From positions 1 to 64,000 of the forward strand of contig PBBL01000069.1 in the NCBI GenBank assembly GCA_002716585.1: 64,000 nt of DNA, given 5' to 3'. Of this stretch, positions 51,389 to 61,044 are shown in pieces (position 1 is the stretch's first letter; every line of letters begins with the position of its first letter). Both the position numbers and the translations under genes were made by a program. Source of the stretch: Myxococcales bacterium (GTDB lineage Bacteria > Myxococcota_A > Bradymonadia > Bradymonadales > GCA-2716585). The notes beneath the pieces were generated by a model. That model did not search any database and was not told the DNA's origin. It saw only the letters and a program-made list of their open reading frames with translations.

Positions 51389-52765
51389 ATGACCGTCTCC
51401 GTCGGTGGGATCGAGGTCTCGGTGCCGCTCCACAGCGCCCGCTGGGCCTTCCCCTACGATCGGACCAGCAAGCGCAACGCCGCGGCGGAGTTGACCGACC
51501 TCGGCCACGCCTTCGCCCCGGGTGACGTGATCGTCGTCGCCTACGACACCTGGACCGTCCGCGCTCCCGGCGAGACGATCCGACGTCGCCGCAAGCGCAA
51601 GCGCCGCAAGGACGACGAGCCGCTGCCCACCCACACCGGGTGGCGCCTCGATCAGCTCCCCCGGGTGGAGGGGATGCTGCTGTCCACCGAGATCGACACT
51701 GGCTACGTCCGCGCCGCGGTGGGAGGCTGGGACTTCGACCGCTCCCAGTTCAACCGCGCCATCCACGGCTGTCGGCAGCCTGGCAGCGTGTTCAAGCCGA
51801 TCGTCTACAGCCGCGCGCTGGAGCGCGGGCTGACCCCGGCCACGGTCATCGCCGACGCGCCGCTCAAGGTCCTCAAGGAGGGCGGTGAGGTGTGGGCGCC
51901 GAAGAACGCCGACTGGAAGTTCTCAGGGCACCTGCTGCTGCGGGACGCGCTGGCGCGCAGCCGCAACCTGCCCAGCGTGCAGGTGTTCAACCACATCGGC
52001 GCGGAGGAGGCCGCGCGCCAGGCCTACCGGCTGGGGATCACCACCGAGATGGCCGTCACCGAGGCGTTGAGCCTCGGCGCGAGCTGCGTCAAGCCCTGGG
52101 ACCTGATGCGGGTCTACGGGACCTTCGCGCGGCGCGGCGTGCGGATGGAGCCGCGCATGCTGCTCACGGTCGAGGGGCCTGACGGGCGGATCGAGCTGGA
52201 TCGGGGGCACTTCGCGGACGCGTCCGCGCCGACGATGGCGCGCCTCGACCGCCTGATCCGCAGCGTCCTCGACTCGCCCGAGCGCGTCCTGCACGAGGCC
52301 CACGCCTACCAGATGCTTCACCTGCTGCGCGCGGTGGTCTACGCGGGGACGGCGGGGCGCGCCTCGGCGCTCGGGGTGCCCGTCGCGGGCAAGACCGGCA
52401 CGACGAACGCCTACGACACGTGGTTCGTCGGGTTCACGGGCGACATCCTGACCAGCGTCTGGGTCGGCGCCGACGACAACGACCGCCCGGTGGGCAGCGG
52501 CGAGACGGGCGGGCGAGTGGCGCTCCCGATCTGGCTGCGGTACATGAAGGCCGCCGTGCACGAGCGCCCTCAGCAGGAGATCCTCGGCGAGCCGCCGGAG
52601 ATGATCGAGATGCACCGCGTCGATCGCGAGCTGGGGATGGCCTCCCAGGACGGGGAGCCGGGGATCAGCCTCCCCTTCGTGCGCGGCACCGAGCCCAAAC
52701 AGGAAGCCCCGGATCGCAACCAGAAGGCGGCGCTCCGCGTGGATGACGCCTCGACACGGTTCTGA
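51389..52765 (+). CDS. Class A penicillin-binding protein, C-terminal (transpeptidase) part after the amber codon
   Basis: In the same frame as the preceding part, with an ATG ten bases after the TAG but only a poor ribosome site. It starts in the middle of the OB-like domain (TVSVGGIEVSVPLHSARWAFPY) and then has a complete transpeptidase: active-site SVFK in RQPGSVFKPIVYS, SRN, and KTGTTN. All catalytic residues are intact and the coding sequence shows no further damage. It lacks its own signal or membrane anchor, so on its own it would stay in the cytoplasm and be useless, which favours a recent nonsense mutation, read-through or a sequence error. A nicotinamidase-like gene follows 15 bp later. 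Confidence 0.85.
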   Translation: MTVSVGGIEVSVPLHSARWAFPYDRTSKRNAAAELTDLGHAFAPGDVIVVAYDTWTVRAPGETIRRRRKRKRRKDDEPLPTHTGWRLDQLPRVEGMLLSTEIDTGYVRAAVGGWDFDRSQFNRAIHGCRQPGSVFKPIVYSRALERGLTPATVIADAPLKVLKEGGEVWAPKNADWKFSGHLLLRDALARSRNLPSVQVFNHIGAEEAARQAYRLGITTEMAVTEALSLGASCVKPWDLMRVYGTFARRGVRMEPRMLLTVEGPDGRIELDRGHFADASAPTMARLDRLIRSVLDSPERVLHEAHAYQMLHLLRAVVYAGTAGRASALGVPVAGKTGTTNAYDTWFVGFTGDILTSVWVGADDNDRPVGSGETGGRVALPIWLRYMKAAVHERPQQEILGEPPEMIEMHRVDRELGMASQDGEPGISLPFVRGTEPKQEAPDRNQKAALRVDDASTRF

Positions 52766-52780
52766 CCCAGTGAGGACGCG

Positions 52781-53752
52781 ATGAGCAACACACACACCCC
52801 CTCCTTCTTCGAGCTGGATCGATTTGAGCAGCTCTACCTCCCCCGACACGCCGAGATCGCCCGTGAGGCAGCGGCGCTCCGCGGCGAGGTGAGGCCCGCG
52901 AGCCAGGACGCGACGCGGGTCGCGGTGTTCGGGATCGACTGCCAGGTCGGCTTCAGCACGCCCGGGGCGTCGCTGTTCGTGCCCGGCGCGGTCGGGGACA
53001 TGCAGCGCGGCGCCCGCTTCATCCTCGACAACCTGGAGCGGATCACCACGCTGATCTTCTCGCTCGACACCCACCGCGCCTACCAGATCTTCCACCCCGC
53101 CTTCTGGAGCGACGCCGATGGGGAGATGCCGCCGCCGATGACCGTCATCACCTCGGACGACGTCCGCGGCAGGCGCTGGCTCCCGATCCGCGACGTCGAG
53201 CGGGTGATCGCCTACTGCGAGCTGCTGGAGGCGACCGGGCGCTACGTGCTGACAGTCTGGCCCTACCACACGCTGCTCGGCTCACCCGACCACGCGCTGG
53301 TCCCTGCGCTGTTCGAGGTGGCCCACTACCACAGCGTCGCGCGCCAGACCCAGACGCGGCTGTTCACCAAGGGGGAGCACCCGATGACCGAGAACTACTC
53401 GGTGTTGGAGCCGGAGGTGAAGGAGATCGACGGGTGGCAGGTCGGGGGGTTCAACACGGAGCTGTTCGAGCTGCTGATGACCCACGACACGGTGTACGTG
53501 TGGGGCGAGGCGTCGAGCCACTGCGTGTCGGCGACGCTGCAATCGCTCCAGACGCGGCTTGAGGCGACCGCCCCGGCGCTGATGGAGCGGATCGTGATCC
53601 TCAGCGACTGCATGAGCCCGGTCCCGCCGGTCTGCGACGCGAGCGGGGCGCCGTTGCCCGGCCTCGACTTCCCGACCATCGCCCAGGAGCGCCTCCAAGG
53701 CTTCTCCGAGGCGGGCATGCGGCTGACCACCGCGGCGGAGGCGGCGAGCTGA
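52781..53752 (+). CDS. Isochorismatase/nicotinamidase-like cysteine hydrolase
   Basis: 323 residues with the family's triad: Asp in VFGIDCQVGF, Lys in FTKGEHPMTENYSV, Cys in GEASSHCVSATL. The metal-site Asp and His (SLDTHRAYQIFHP) match nicotinamidases, which deamidate nicotinamide in NAD salvage. The protein is about 100 residues longer than typical nicotinamidases because of a 40-residue N-terminal extension and inserts (WPYHTLLGSPDHALVPALFE), so another amide or a pteridine-like substrate is possible. It follows the PBP gene closely and converges with the anti-sigma gene. Confidence 0.8.
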   Translation: MSNTHTPSFFELDRFEQLYLPRHAEIAREAAALRGEVRPASQDATRVAVFGIDCQVGFSTPGASLFVPGAVGDMQRGARFILDNLERITTLIFSLDTHRAYQIFHPAFWSDADGEMPPPMTVITSDDVRGRRWLPIRDVERVIAYCELLEATGRYVLTVWPYHTLLGSPDHALVPALFEVAHYHSVARQTQTRLFTKGEHPMTENYSVLEPEVKEIDGWQVGGFNTELFELLMTHDTVYVWGEASSHCVSATLQSLQTRLEATAPALMERIVILSDCMSPVPPVCDASGAPLPGLDFPTIAQERLQGFSEAGMRLTTAAEAAS

Positions 53753-53753
53753 G

Positions 53754-54374
53754 CTACAGCGCGGAGAACTCAACCATCTCCGCGAGGGTCACCACGTAGA
53801 TGAGCGGCGGCCCCTCCAGGGCCACGAAGTCGTGCTCCGTCTCCTCGCCCATGACGCTCTCGTCGCCTGCTCGGAGGACCGCCCCGGAGCTGTCGAGGAG
53901 CCCCCCCTGGATCACCAGGACCACCTCGCGACCCGCATGCTTGTGGTGGGGGAAGCGCACCCCCGGCTCGACCCGGATGAAGCCCGCCAGCGCCCCCGCG
54001 AAGCGCGGCCCGGTCGGCAGGTGGATCAGCGCCGCCCCCTCGCACGGCCCCGGCTCCCAGGGCGCGTCTGGGGCGTCGAGCGACGCGAGGAGCCCCCGCA
54101 CCGCCTCCTCCGCCAGATCGAGCATGCGCGTCAGGCGCCCCACCCAGGGCTCAAAGCGCGCCCCCGGCTCCAGCGCGCCGAGCAGCCGCGAGCGGCTCTC
54201 GGGGGCGGGCTCCATGGGGTCGAGGGCCTCGGACATCGCGCACAGCGCGTCCTCCAGCGCCCCAAGCTCACGCGTCAACGCCGGGTCGCGCTTGAGCCGG
54301 GCCTCCAGCCGGTCCAGATCGGGGCCATCGAGGTCCCCCAGCAGGTAACGGATCAACTCGTCTTGGGTCTCCAT
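53754..54374 (-). CDS. Cupin-containing anti-sigma factor (ChrR-like)
   Basis: The ATG at 54374 has AAGGGGGG seven bases upstream, and the sigma gene's stop overlaps just before it. Residues 1-70 are a helical anti-sigma-type domain (LIRYLLGDLDGPDLDRLEARLKRDP). Residues 105-206 are a ChrR-type cupin with metal ligands in FPHHKHAGREVVLVIQGG and ETEHDFVAL. In ChrR the cupin senses singlet oxygen and releases sigma-E. Unlike ChrR, the helical domain here lacks the usual His/Cys zinc ligands. Coupled to the ECF sigma gene, it is almost certainly its regulator. Confidence 0.82.
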   Translation of the reverse strand: METQDELIRYLLGDLDGPDLDRLEARLKRDPALTRELGALEDALCAMSEALDPMEPAPESRSRLLGALEPGARFEPWVGRLTRMLDLAEEAVRGLLASLDAPDAPWEPGPCEGAALIHLPTGPRFAGALAGFIRVEPGVRFPHHKHAGREVVLVIQGGLLDSSGAVLRAGDESVMGEETEHDFVALEGPPLIYVVTLAEMVEFSAL

Positions 54375-54376
54375 GC

Positions 54377-54946
54377 TCACACCCCCCCTTCATGCGTCAG
54401 CCCGCTGCGGAGCTTCGCGAGCCCCGCGGCCGCGCGCGACTTGACCGTCCCCAGCGGGATGTCCTCCTCGGCGGCGATCTCCGACGACGACAGCCCCCGG
54501 AAGTAGCTCAACTCCAACACCGCGCGCTGCTTGTCTGGGAGGCTCATGAGGGCGCGGCGCACCGTCGCGCGGTCTGGCCCCTGCGATGGGTCGTCGGGGC
54601 TCGCGTGGCGCTCCAGGAGGGGCTGTGGGCTGTCTTCCATGAGGACGGTCCGGGTGTGGCGAGCCGAGCGGAGGCGATCGAGGACGCGGCTGCGGAGCCT
54701 CAGCAGGAGCCAGGTCTTGACCTTGGCGCGGCCCGGGTCGTACGTCCCCGCCTTGCGCCACACCTCCAGGAAGACGTCGTGGAGGACATCCTCCGCCTCC
54801 CGACGATCGCCCATCATCCGGTGGGCGGTCGCCAGCATGATGGGCGCGTAGATGTCGTAGAGCGACGCCAGCGCGTCGCGATCCCCGTCGGCGATCGCGA
54901 TCACCAGGTGCGCGTCCTCACGCCTCCTCGACACAGCCGATGTCAT
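54377..54946 (-). CDS. ECF-type RNA polymerase sigma factor
   Basis: 189 residues with only regions 2 and 4. Region 2: LASLYDIYAPIMLATAHRMMGDRREAEDVLHDVFLEVWR. Region 4: LPDKQRAVLELSYFRGLSSSEIAAEEDIPLGTVKSRAAAGLAKLR, a good helix-turn-helix. The downstream gene, overlapping by three to four bases, encodes a cupin anti-sigma factor, the arrangement of the RpoE-ChrR oxidative-stress pair. A TGACGTCA palindrome about 130 bp upstream (55078) may be a regulator site; I could not find a matching ECF promoter. Confidence 0.9.
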   Translation of the reverse strand: MTSAVSRRREDAHLVIAIADGDRDALASLYDIYAPIMLATAHRMMGDRREAEDVLHDVFLEVWRKAGTYDPGRAKVKTWLLLRLRSRVLDRLRSARHTRTVLMEDSPQPLLERHASPDDPSQGPDRATVRRALMSLPDKQRAVLELSYFRGLSSSEIAAEEDIPLGTVKSRAAAGLAKLRSGLTHEGGV

Positions 54947-55113
54947 GGCTCAAGCTCCGCTCGGTCCTCGTGATATCAACCCGGTGGCGTGGGGGACGCG
55001 GCGGCGCAGTTGAGGCGCTGCGGCGGTTTTGAGCGCGGCGCGATCGTCGCGCGACCACGCCTCCACACAGGCTCGTATGACGTCACCCAGACTAGGGGCC
55101 TCCCATCGCCGCG

Positions 55114-56481
55114 TCAAACCGCCCCCTCATCGCGCGCGGCGGCCTCGTCCAACACCACCGGGCACGGCTCAAGGCACGGAGGCCGCGGCGCCTCGACCGC
55201 CTCACGGGCCAGCGCCTCAAGCGGCTCTCGCGCCGCCTCCACGCCCCACAGCCGCGCACACACGCAGCCCCCGCAGGTCTCCGAGGTGACGCGCTCCAGC
55301 GCCTCCAGGCGCGTCGCCTGAATTCGGGCGAACATCCCGGTGTGGCGCTCCGCGACCCACCGCAGCGATCGCGGCGTGGCTCCCTCGGCGACCCGCTTCA
55401 GCGCGATCATCCGCCCCGGGTAGAGCGCCTCCAGCGCCCAGCTCGCCTCACGCGCGTCGACCGGGCCGAGGCGCCACCCGGTCCGAAGGGTCGGCGCCGT
55501 CGCCAGCCGCCGATACCCCCCCTTCGCGTCCAACCGACACCACCGGCGCACCGCCTGGGCGTCGCCGAGGTCGCGCGCGACCTCCCCCGAGGCCGCGCAC
55601 GTGAGCACAAAGGCCCCCTCCGACGCCGCCGACACCGCCACCTCACCCCAGACCACCTCACCGCGCCGACGCACCTCCTCCAAAAACCTCGCCGCGCCCG
55701 GAGCGAGCGCCCCCGAGCCCGACGCCGCGCCATCCCAGCCCGCCTCGCGCGCCCGGTCGAGGATCACCTCCACCATCCGAGGCTCCAGCCCCACCGCGGC
55801 CGTGCACCACACCCGCCGCCCGCGCTCCGCGCCCACCACGGGCAGCTCCGCGCCCCCTTCTGGGGCCAGCCCGAGGAAGGTCGGGATCTGCTCGCGCGTG
55901 TGAAAGCCGTCGGAGGTGAACATCGGGACCACCACGAGCCGCTCCGCCGTCATCAGGTCGTAGACCTCCGACACGTGGGGCTCCTCATCCAGGAAGACCG
56001 CGACGACCTCCTGAAACACCCCGCGGGCCTGGATGAGCGCGACCTGGCGGCGGATCGACTCCGAGGAGCGCTTGTTGCGCGTGGTCCCGTGGCCGACGAT
56101 CGCCAGCGCCGCGCGGCCAGGCTCCTCGTCGCCCAACGCGCTCAAGGCGCGCGCGAGGATGACGTCCGTCATCTCGGGGTGCGTGCCCACGACCTCACAC
56201 CGGGTGACCTGAACAGGCCAGGGGCCGTGCGCGTGAAGCTCCCGAGGCACGACGCGGGCGCTGAAGTACCCCTCGGACATGAAGAACGGAACAACGAAGA
56301 CCGACTCACCCGGCTTTACACCGGCCAACACACGGCTGAGCGAGGGCTCCTCCTTCCAGAACCCGACGAGCACCTGGGAGAAGACGCCTCGCGCTCGGAT
56401 GCGCTCGGCGTGCGCGTGGCACGGCGCGCTGGAGTCCGGGTTCTTGAGCGAGCCGTGCGCCACCAACACGAGCGCAGCCAT
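55114..56481 (-). CDS. Two-domain CbiX-type chelatase with C-terminal Fe-S domain
   Basis: 455 residues. Residues 1-115 and about 125-245 are two CbiX/SirB-like domains, each with the metal-inserting His (LVAHGSLKN; IVGHGTTRN) and a second His region. Such enzymes insert cobalt or iron into sirohydrochlorin-type rings for cobalamin or sirohaem. A DR2241-like region follows, with a Cys cluster near the end (CGGCVC and PPCLEPC) that can hold a 4Fe-4S centre. The gene starts 9 bp after the MopE-repeat gene, so both are probably on one transcript, although no other cobalamin gene is visible. Confidence 0.8.
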   Translation of the reverse strand: MAALVLVAHGSLKNPDSSAPCHAHAERIRARGVFSQVLVGFWKEEPSLSRVLAGVKPGESVFVVPFFMSEGYFSARVVPRELHAHGPWPVQVTRCEVVGTHPEMTDVILARALSALGDEEPGRAALAIVGHGTTRNKRSSESIRRQVALIQARGVFQEVVAVFLDEEPHVSEVYDLMTAERLVVVPMFTSDGFHTREQIPTFLGLAPEGGAELPVVGAERGRRVWCTAAVGLEPRMVEVILDRAREAGWDGAASGSGALAPGAARFLEEVRRRGEVVWGEVAVSAASEGAFVLTCAASGEVARDLGDAQAVRRWCRLDAKGGYRRLATAPTLRTGWRLGPVDAREASWALEALYPGRMIALKRVAEGATPRSLRWVAERHTGMFARIQATRLEALERVTSETCGGCVCARLWGVEAAREPLEALAREAVEAPRPPCLEPCPVVLDEAAARDEGAV

Positions 56482-56490
56482 GAGCCCCCC

Positions 56491-59400
56491 TCACTGACGA
56501 CGCACGTTGATCGGGACGGTGTCCTCGTTGGGGTTGGCGTCGTCGAAGTCGTTGACCCCCCGGAAGTCGCCCGACGCCACGTCGATCCCGATCGCCAGGT
56601 TGCGGAACTGGTTCTCGGCGATGAAGGGGCAGATCGCGCCGTCCACGCACATGGGGCGCGACGCGGAGATCCGCACCCCGGTCCCGTCCCGCGTGTTCGA
56701 CCCCGTGAACGAACAGGCGCTCACCGAGCCCTCCCCGCCGATGATCGGCGCGGCGTCGGCGATCTCGACCATCGCGAGGTCGGCGCGGTTGCTGATCAGC
56801 GTGGTCCTGGAGATGCTCCCTGTGCTGTTGGCCTCAAAGAGGATCGGCAGATCCGAGACGATCACCCCCTGCCCCTCGATCTCAAGCTCACCGCGCACCT
56901 GAAGGTAGGTCTCGCCCGGCGCCGCCCGCAGCCCCTGGAGGGTCCAGATCTGGAAGTCCTGGGGCGCGATGAGCAGCCGCGTCCCGGCCGACACCTCGAC
57001 GTTGTCGGGGATCTGAACCGTGAGGAAGGGCTCATCGAGCGGATCCAGCTCGGTGATGGCGTAGAGGCTCACCTCCTCCGAGGTCTGACGCCCGGACATG
57101 AGGATGCTCTCCGGCTGACGGTCCGCCCAGGTGTTCGGCCCGAAGACGGTGCCTCCGTCTGTGGCGAGGTTGTCGGGATCGATGTGGTAGGCGAGGTCGC
57201 CGATATCGAGGTCGAAGGTGTTGCTGGAGACCTGGCCGCCCGGGTTGGCGCCGACGTCGAAGCGCAGCGCGACGATCTGCTGGTCGGCGCTGGAGGAGAA
57301 GGTGTTGTTGAACACCAGGGGCGCCGTGAGCCCCTGGACCAGGATCCCGAGGGCGTTGTCGTGCAGCGTCATGTCCGAGAGCGGCGCGCGGGCGCCCAGG
57401 TTGCGGGCCACCACGCCCTGGCCGAAGTTCTCGATCCGCGTCCCGGTCAGGAAGGGGGCCTCGTCCACCGCCTCGATGCACACGCCGCCGCTGTCCTGCT
57501 GGCCGAGCAGCGTGGCGTCGAGCAGCTCCAGCTCGCCGCTCCCCTGGACGGTCACCAGGCATGCGACCGCGCGCAGCCCGGTGAGCGTCATGGTGACCCC
57601 GTCGAGCGTCGCGCTCCCGGTCGCCTCCACCTCCACCGCGACGTCATCCAGGGAGGTGTCGGTCAACTCCAGCGCCCCGTTCACGCGGAGCAGGCTGTCC
57701 CCCACGCCCCGCAGCGACACGGCGTCATCACCGCGCAACGTCGCCGCCTCCACCACCGTCACGGTGCCCACCGGCACGAACGCCGAGAGCGCCCCACCGA
57801 GCGGCGCCAACACCAGCTCGTCCAGCTCGTCCAGGTCGCCCACGAGGTGAACCCCCGGGAGCTCATCGCCGCCCACGGCGATCTCGCTCAGCGTGACAAC
57901 ACCCAACCAGTCCGGGTCGAGCTTGATCGCCGCGTCGCGGCTCCGCTGCTCGAACGTGACGTTCTGAAGCGTCACGTCAGGCGCGCCGTCCAACCCGGAC
58001 AGGTCGAAGCCCACCGCGTCAGCGCCGGAGGCGTTGCGCACGATGGCGTCGCTCACCACCAGCGCCGCCGCCCCCTCCAACGCGAACCCGGTGCGGACCT
58101 CCTCCACCACAACGCCGTCCAGCTCAAGCGCGCCGCTCGCCTCATGCTGCACCCCGACCGTCAGGCCGCGGACGCTGCCACCCGACCAGGAGAACGCCCC
58201 CTGCGGCACCCCCGCTCCTTGAACCACGATCCCGGTCCCAGGACGCCCGGCGCCGTCCAGCGTGACGTCCTCAGCGACCACCGCGGTCTGGCTCGCGTCG
58301 GGGATGTTGATGAGCACCTGACCGCCCGAGTTGGTGACGAGGGTGTCCCCCAGGAGCGTCGCGCCACCGCGCGACGTCTGGACGCGCAGCGTCACCCCGG
58401 TCCAGGTCGCCCCCATCGAGGTCAACTCCCCCTGCACGACCACCGTCACCGGAGCCGCGAACCCGGAGTAGATCTCGGCGCCCTGCTCAACGACCAGCTC
58501 GGTGCCCCCTTCAACCAGCACCTCATTGCAGTTGATCCGGTAGGGGCCACCCTCCGCGGTCAGGACGCCAGCGACCGCGCCACACAGATCGACGAACTCC
58601 TCGTCCGTCGGGTTGGCGCGGCAGCTCAAGCCGCCCTCGGCGTCGCACTCCAGCGTCCCCTCCAGCGTGTCGCCCAGCATGCAGGGGACCCCGTCGCCGC
58701 TGCCCTCGTCGATCTCACCGTCGCAGTCGTTGTCCTGGCCGTCGCAGGTGATCTCCTCGTCGGCGCGATCGGTCGCCTCGCACAGGTACTCGCAGCCGTC
58801 CGTCTCCAGGTCGTCGTTGAGATCGAACCAGCCGTCGTCGCACCCCTCAAAGGTGCATATCCCGGCGTCGCACCCGGCCACGCCGTGCTCGATCTCACAC
58901 TGGAGCGTGCATGACCCGCAGGTCAGGGGCGACGTGAAGTCGAAGTCCTCATCGACCTCACCGTCGCAGTCGTTGTCCACCCCGTCACACCCTTCGACGC
59001 CCCCGTTGGTGGGCATGCACACCTCGGCCTCGCAGCCGTTCTCGGGCTGCTCGTCCTCATCGAGCCACCCCTCGTCGCAGGCGTCGACCAGGCAGGCCCC
59101 CGCGCCGCACACCGCCGAGGCGTTGTCGAGGTCGCACGGCGTGTTGCACCCCAGGCAGTGGTTGAGCGACTCGCCCACGCCGAAGTCCTCATCGACCTCG
59201 CCGTCGCAGTCGTTGTCCACCTCGTCGCAGGCCTCCACGCCTGCGTTGGTCGGCTCACAGGCGCTGCGCTCGCAGCCGTTGTCCGGGTTGTTGTCGGCGT
59301 TGACGAAGCCCTCCTCACAGGCCACCAGGATGCAGGCCCCCGCCTGGCAGACAGTGGACGCGTTCGTCCGCTCACACACCTGGCCGCAGGCGCCGCAGTT

Positions 59401-59700
59401 GTTGACGTCGCTGCTCGTCAGCCCCTCATCGACGCGGCCGTCGCAGTCGTTGTCCGCCTCGTCGCAGATCTCCTCGACGGGCATGCAGCCGGTGGTCGTG
59501 TTGCTGGTCGGCGTCGTGGTGTTGCTCGCCGTGGTGCCGCCGGTCGTCCCCCCCGTCCCCCCGGTGGACGTGCCGTTGTTGGTCGCCGTCGTCCCGTTGG
59601 ACATCGGCGACCCCGGCGCCGCGTCGTCGTTGCCGCACCCCACCATCGAAACCCCACCGCCCACGATGAGACACGCAACCCACCAGACCACTCGCTTCAT
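56491..59700 (-). CDS. MopE-repeat lipoprotein with beta-helix region
   Basis: The ATG at 59700 (GAGGTGG seven bases upstream) opens a lipoprotein signal ending VGCGND. A Thr/Gly/Asn linker follows, then four Cys-rich modules each starting C-D-x-x-DNDCDG-x-V/I-DE, the putative metal-binding motif of MopE-like proteins, with intervening Cys and NPDNGCE elements. From about residue 390 to the end (1069) the sequence is a run of short beta strands rich in Val, Gly, Asp and Asn (for example LEVTDTSLDDV-like turns), typical of a right-handed beta-helix. Probable location: cell surface or outer-membrane face. Role: adhesion or polysaccharide contact are plausible guesses. Confidence 0.8.
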   Translation of the reverse strand: MKRVVWWVACLIVGGGVSMVGCGNDDAAPGSPMSNGTTATNNGTSTGGTGGTTGGTTASNTTTPTSNTTTGCMPVEEICDEADNDCDGRVDEGLTSSDVNNCGACGQVCERTNASTVCQAGACILVACEEGFVNADNNPDNGCERSACEPTNAGVEACDEVDNDCDGEVDEDFGVGESLNHCLGCNTPCDLDNASAVCGAGACLVDACDEGWLDEDEQPENGCEAEVCMPTNGGVEGCDGVDNDCDGEVDEDFDFTSPLTCGSCTLQCEIEHGVAGCDAGICTFEGCDDGWFDLNDDLETDGCEYLCEATDRADEEITCDGQDNDCDGEIDEGSGDGVPCMLGDTLEGTLECDAEGGLSCRANPTDEEFVDLCGAVAGVLTAEGGPYRINCNEVLVEGGTELVVEQGAEIYSGFAAPVTVVVQGELTSMGATWTGVTLRVQTSRGGATLLGDTLVTNSGGQVLINIPDASQTAVVAEDVTLDGAGRPGTGIVVQGAGVPQGAFSWSGGSVRGLTVGVQHEASGALELDGVVVEEVRTGFALEGAAALVVSDAIVRNASGADAVGFDLSGLDGAPDVTLQNVTFEQRSRDAAIKLDPDWLGVVTLSEIAVGGDELPGVHLVGDLDELDELVLAPLGGALSAFVPVGTVTVVEAATLRGDDAVSLRGVGDSLLRVNGALELTDTSLDDVAVEVEATGSATLDGVTMTLTGLRAVACLVTVQGSGELELLDATLLGQQDSGGVCIEAVDEAPFLTGTRIENFGQGVVARNLGARAPLSDMTLHDNALGILVQGLTAPLVFNNTFSSSADQQIVALRFDVGANPGGQVSSNTFDLDIGDLAYHIDPDNLATDGGTVFGPNTWADRQPESILMSGRQTSEEVSLYAITELDPLDEPFLTVQIPDNVEVSAGTRLLIAPQDFQIWTLQGLRAAPGETYLQVRGELEIEGQGVIVSDLPILFEANSTGSISRTTLISNRADLAMVEIADAAPIIGGEGSVSACSFTGSNTRDGTGVRISASRPMCVDGAICPFIAENQFRNLAIGIDVASGDFRGVNDFDDANPNEDTVPINVRRQ

Positions 59701-59925
59701 GAACGCCACCTCGCTCTCAAGATTCGGGGCTCCGCGCCCCACCTGGCACACACGCAGACTTTAGCGGCAAGCCCCCCAGGTGTCACACCAGAGACCACAA
59801 CCTCTCACCAGGGAGGTTCAGGGTGCCGCTTCACGAGGAGGATCCTCGTCGTCAGGGGATACAGCACGAGCGCGGCGCGCTCATGCCAGAGGCCCTCCAA
59901 CGAAGGGGGGGCCTGGGGCAGGAGA

Positions 59926-60864
59926 TCACTTCTTGGGCGCGAGCGGGTGCTCAAACGGAAGCTCAAATGGAAGCTCCACGCCAAACATCGGGAGCAGGAA
60001 GACGGCACCAGCCGCCGCGACCACGAGGATGACGACGATCGCCACCGCGAGCCAGGCGCCGCCCCCAGACGAGGAGGAGGGGGCCTCCTTCTCCGGCCTG
60101 GCGATGGTGGGCACGTCCTCCACCCCATCGATATCGACCTCGGGGGCCTCCTCAGGGATCGCGTGGATCCGCTTCGACCCCTCGGCGAGCGTCTCGTCGA
60201 TCATCGCCGACAGCAGATCGGGGTTCGCCTCGGGCGCCTTGTCCTCATCCTCGGCGTCCGGCTCGCCCTCGGGCTCCGAGGCGACCTCAGGTTCGGCCTC
60301 CTCGCCCATCGCCTCCGCGATCGCGTCGCCGATGGCGGCCGACGTATCGACCTCGATCGACGCTTCCTCCTCAGACGGCGCGGCGTCGCGCCGGATCGCC
60401 GCCACCTCGGCGCTGGCGAGCGCCTGGAGCCGCTCCTGGGACATGCCGTCCATGACGACCGTCTCGTCCTCCACGCCCGGATCGCGCGGCGGGCCGTCCA
60501 GCTCGGCGAGCGCGGCGGGCATCTCCATGGCGATGGTCGCCGCGACCTCGTCGTCTTCTTCTTCGTCGCCCTCCGCCAAGGACTTCTCGTGCTCGATCTG
60601 ATCGAGCTGCGCGAGCAACGCAGCGGAGTCCAGCGCCACGGTCGCGTCTTCAGCGCCCGGGTCTTCGACGTGGGCGGGCGAGGGCTCCGCCCCCTCCGCC
60701 GCGGCCTTGGCGGCGAGCAGCTCAGCCGGGGGCTCGTCGATGGACTCCAACTCGTTGGTCATCTTCGCGACGGCGACGGCCCGGGCAAAAAGCGGGCTCC
60801 CGCACGTCGAGCAGATCTGATCGTCGCCTTCGTTTTCTGCACCACATGTCGTACAGATCTTCAC
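59926..60864 (-). CDS. Zinc-ribbon, acidic-linker, tail-anchored membrane protein
   Basis: A GTG at 60864 with GAGGAGG five bases before it is preferred; it puts a zinc ribbon (CTTCG and CSTCG) at the very N-terminus. Residues 35-250 are acidic low-complexity sequence with recurring ATVALD, ATIAME and ETVVMD motifs, which resemble phosphorylatable Thr sites of FHA-signalling linkers. A membrane helix (AWLAVAIVVILVVAAAGAVFLLPM) follows, with a short tail outside. Zinc ribbon plus repeated TVxMD-like motifs is common in myxobacterial membrane regulators. It lies 225 bp before the MopE-repeat gene; that gap shows no gene. Confidence 0.65.
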   Translation of the reverse strand: MKICTTCGAENEGDDQICSTCGSPLFARAVAVAKMTNELESIDEPPAELLAAKAAAEGAEPSPAHVEDPGAEDATVALDSAALLAQLDQIEHEKSLAEGDEEEDDEVAATIAMEMPAALAELDGPPRDPGVEDETVVMDGMSQERLQALASAEVAAIRRDAAPSEEEASIEVDTSAAIGDAIAEAMGEEAEPEVASEPEGEPDAEDEDKAPEANPDLLSAMIDETLAEGSKRIHAIPEEAPEVDIDGVEDVPTIARPEKEAPSSSSGGGAWLAVAIVVILVVAAAGAVFLLPMFGVELPFELPFEHPLAPKK

Positions 60865-61044
60865 ACCAACCTCCTCAGGGGCGATGGCCTCAAGCACCTC
60901 TGCGTCCGAAGCGCGTACCACCTCTGATGGTACAACATCTCTCCGACCAACACGTGATGTTGTGGCGTTGGCCCTGACTCACCACCGCGAGGATTCAGGT
61001 ATGACATGTATGGGAGCGAAAAACAAGCGCAGCGTTGGCGCCCG

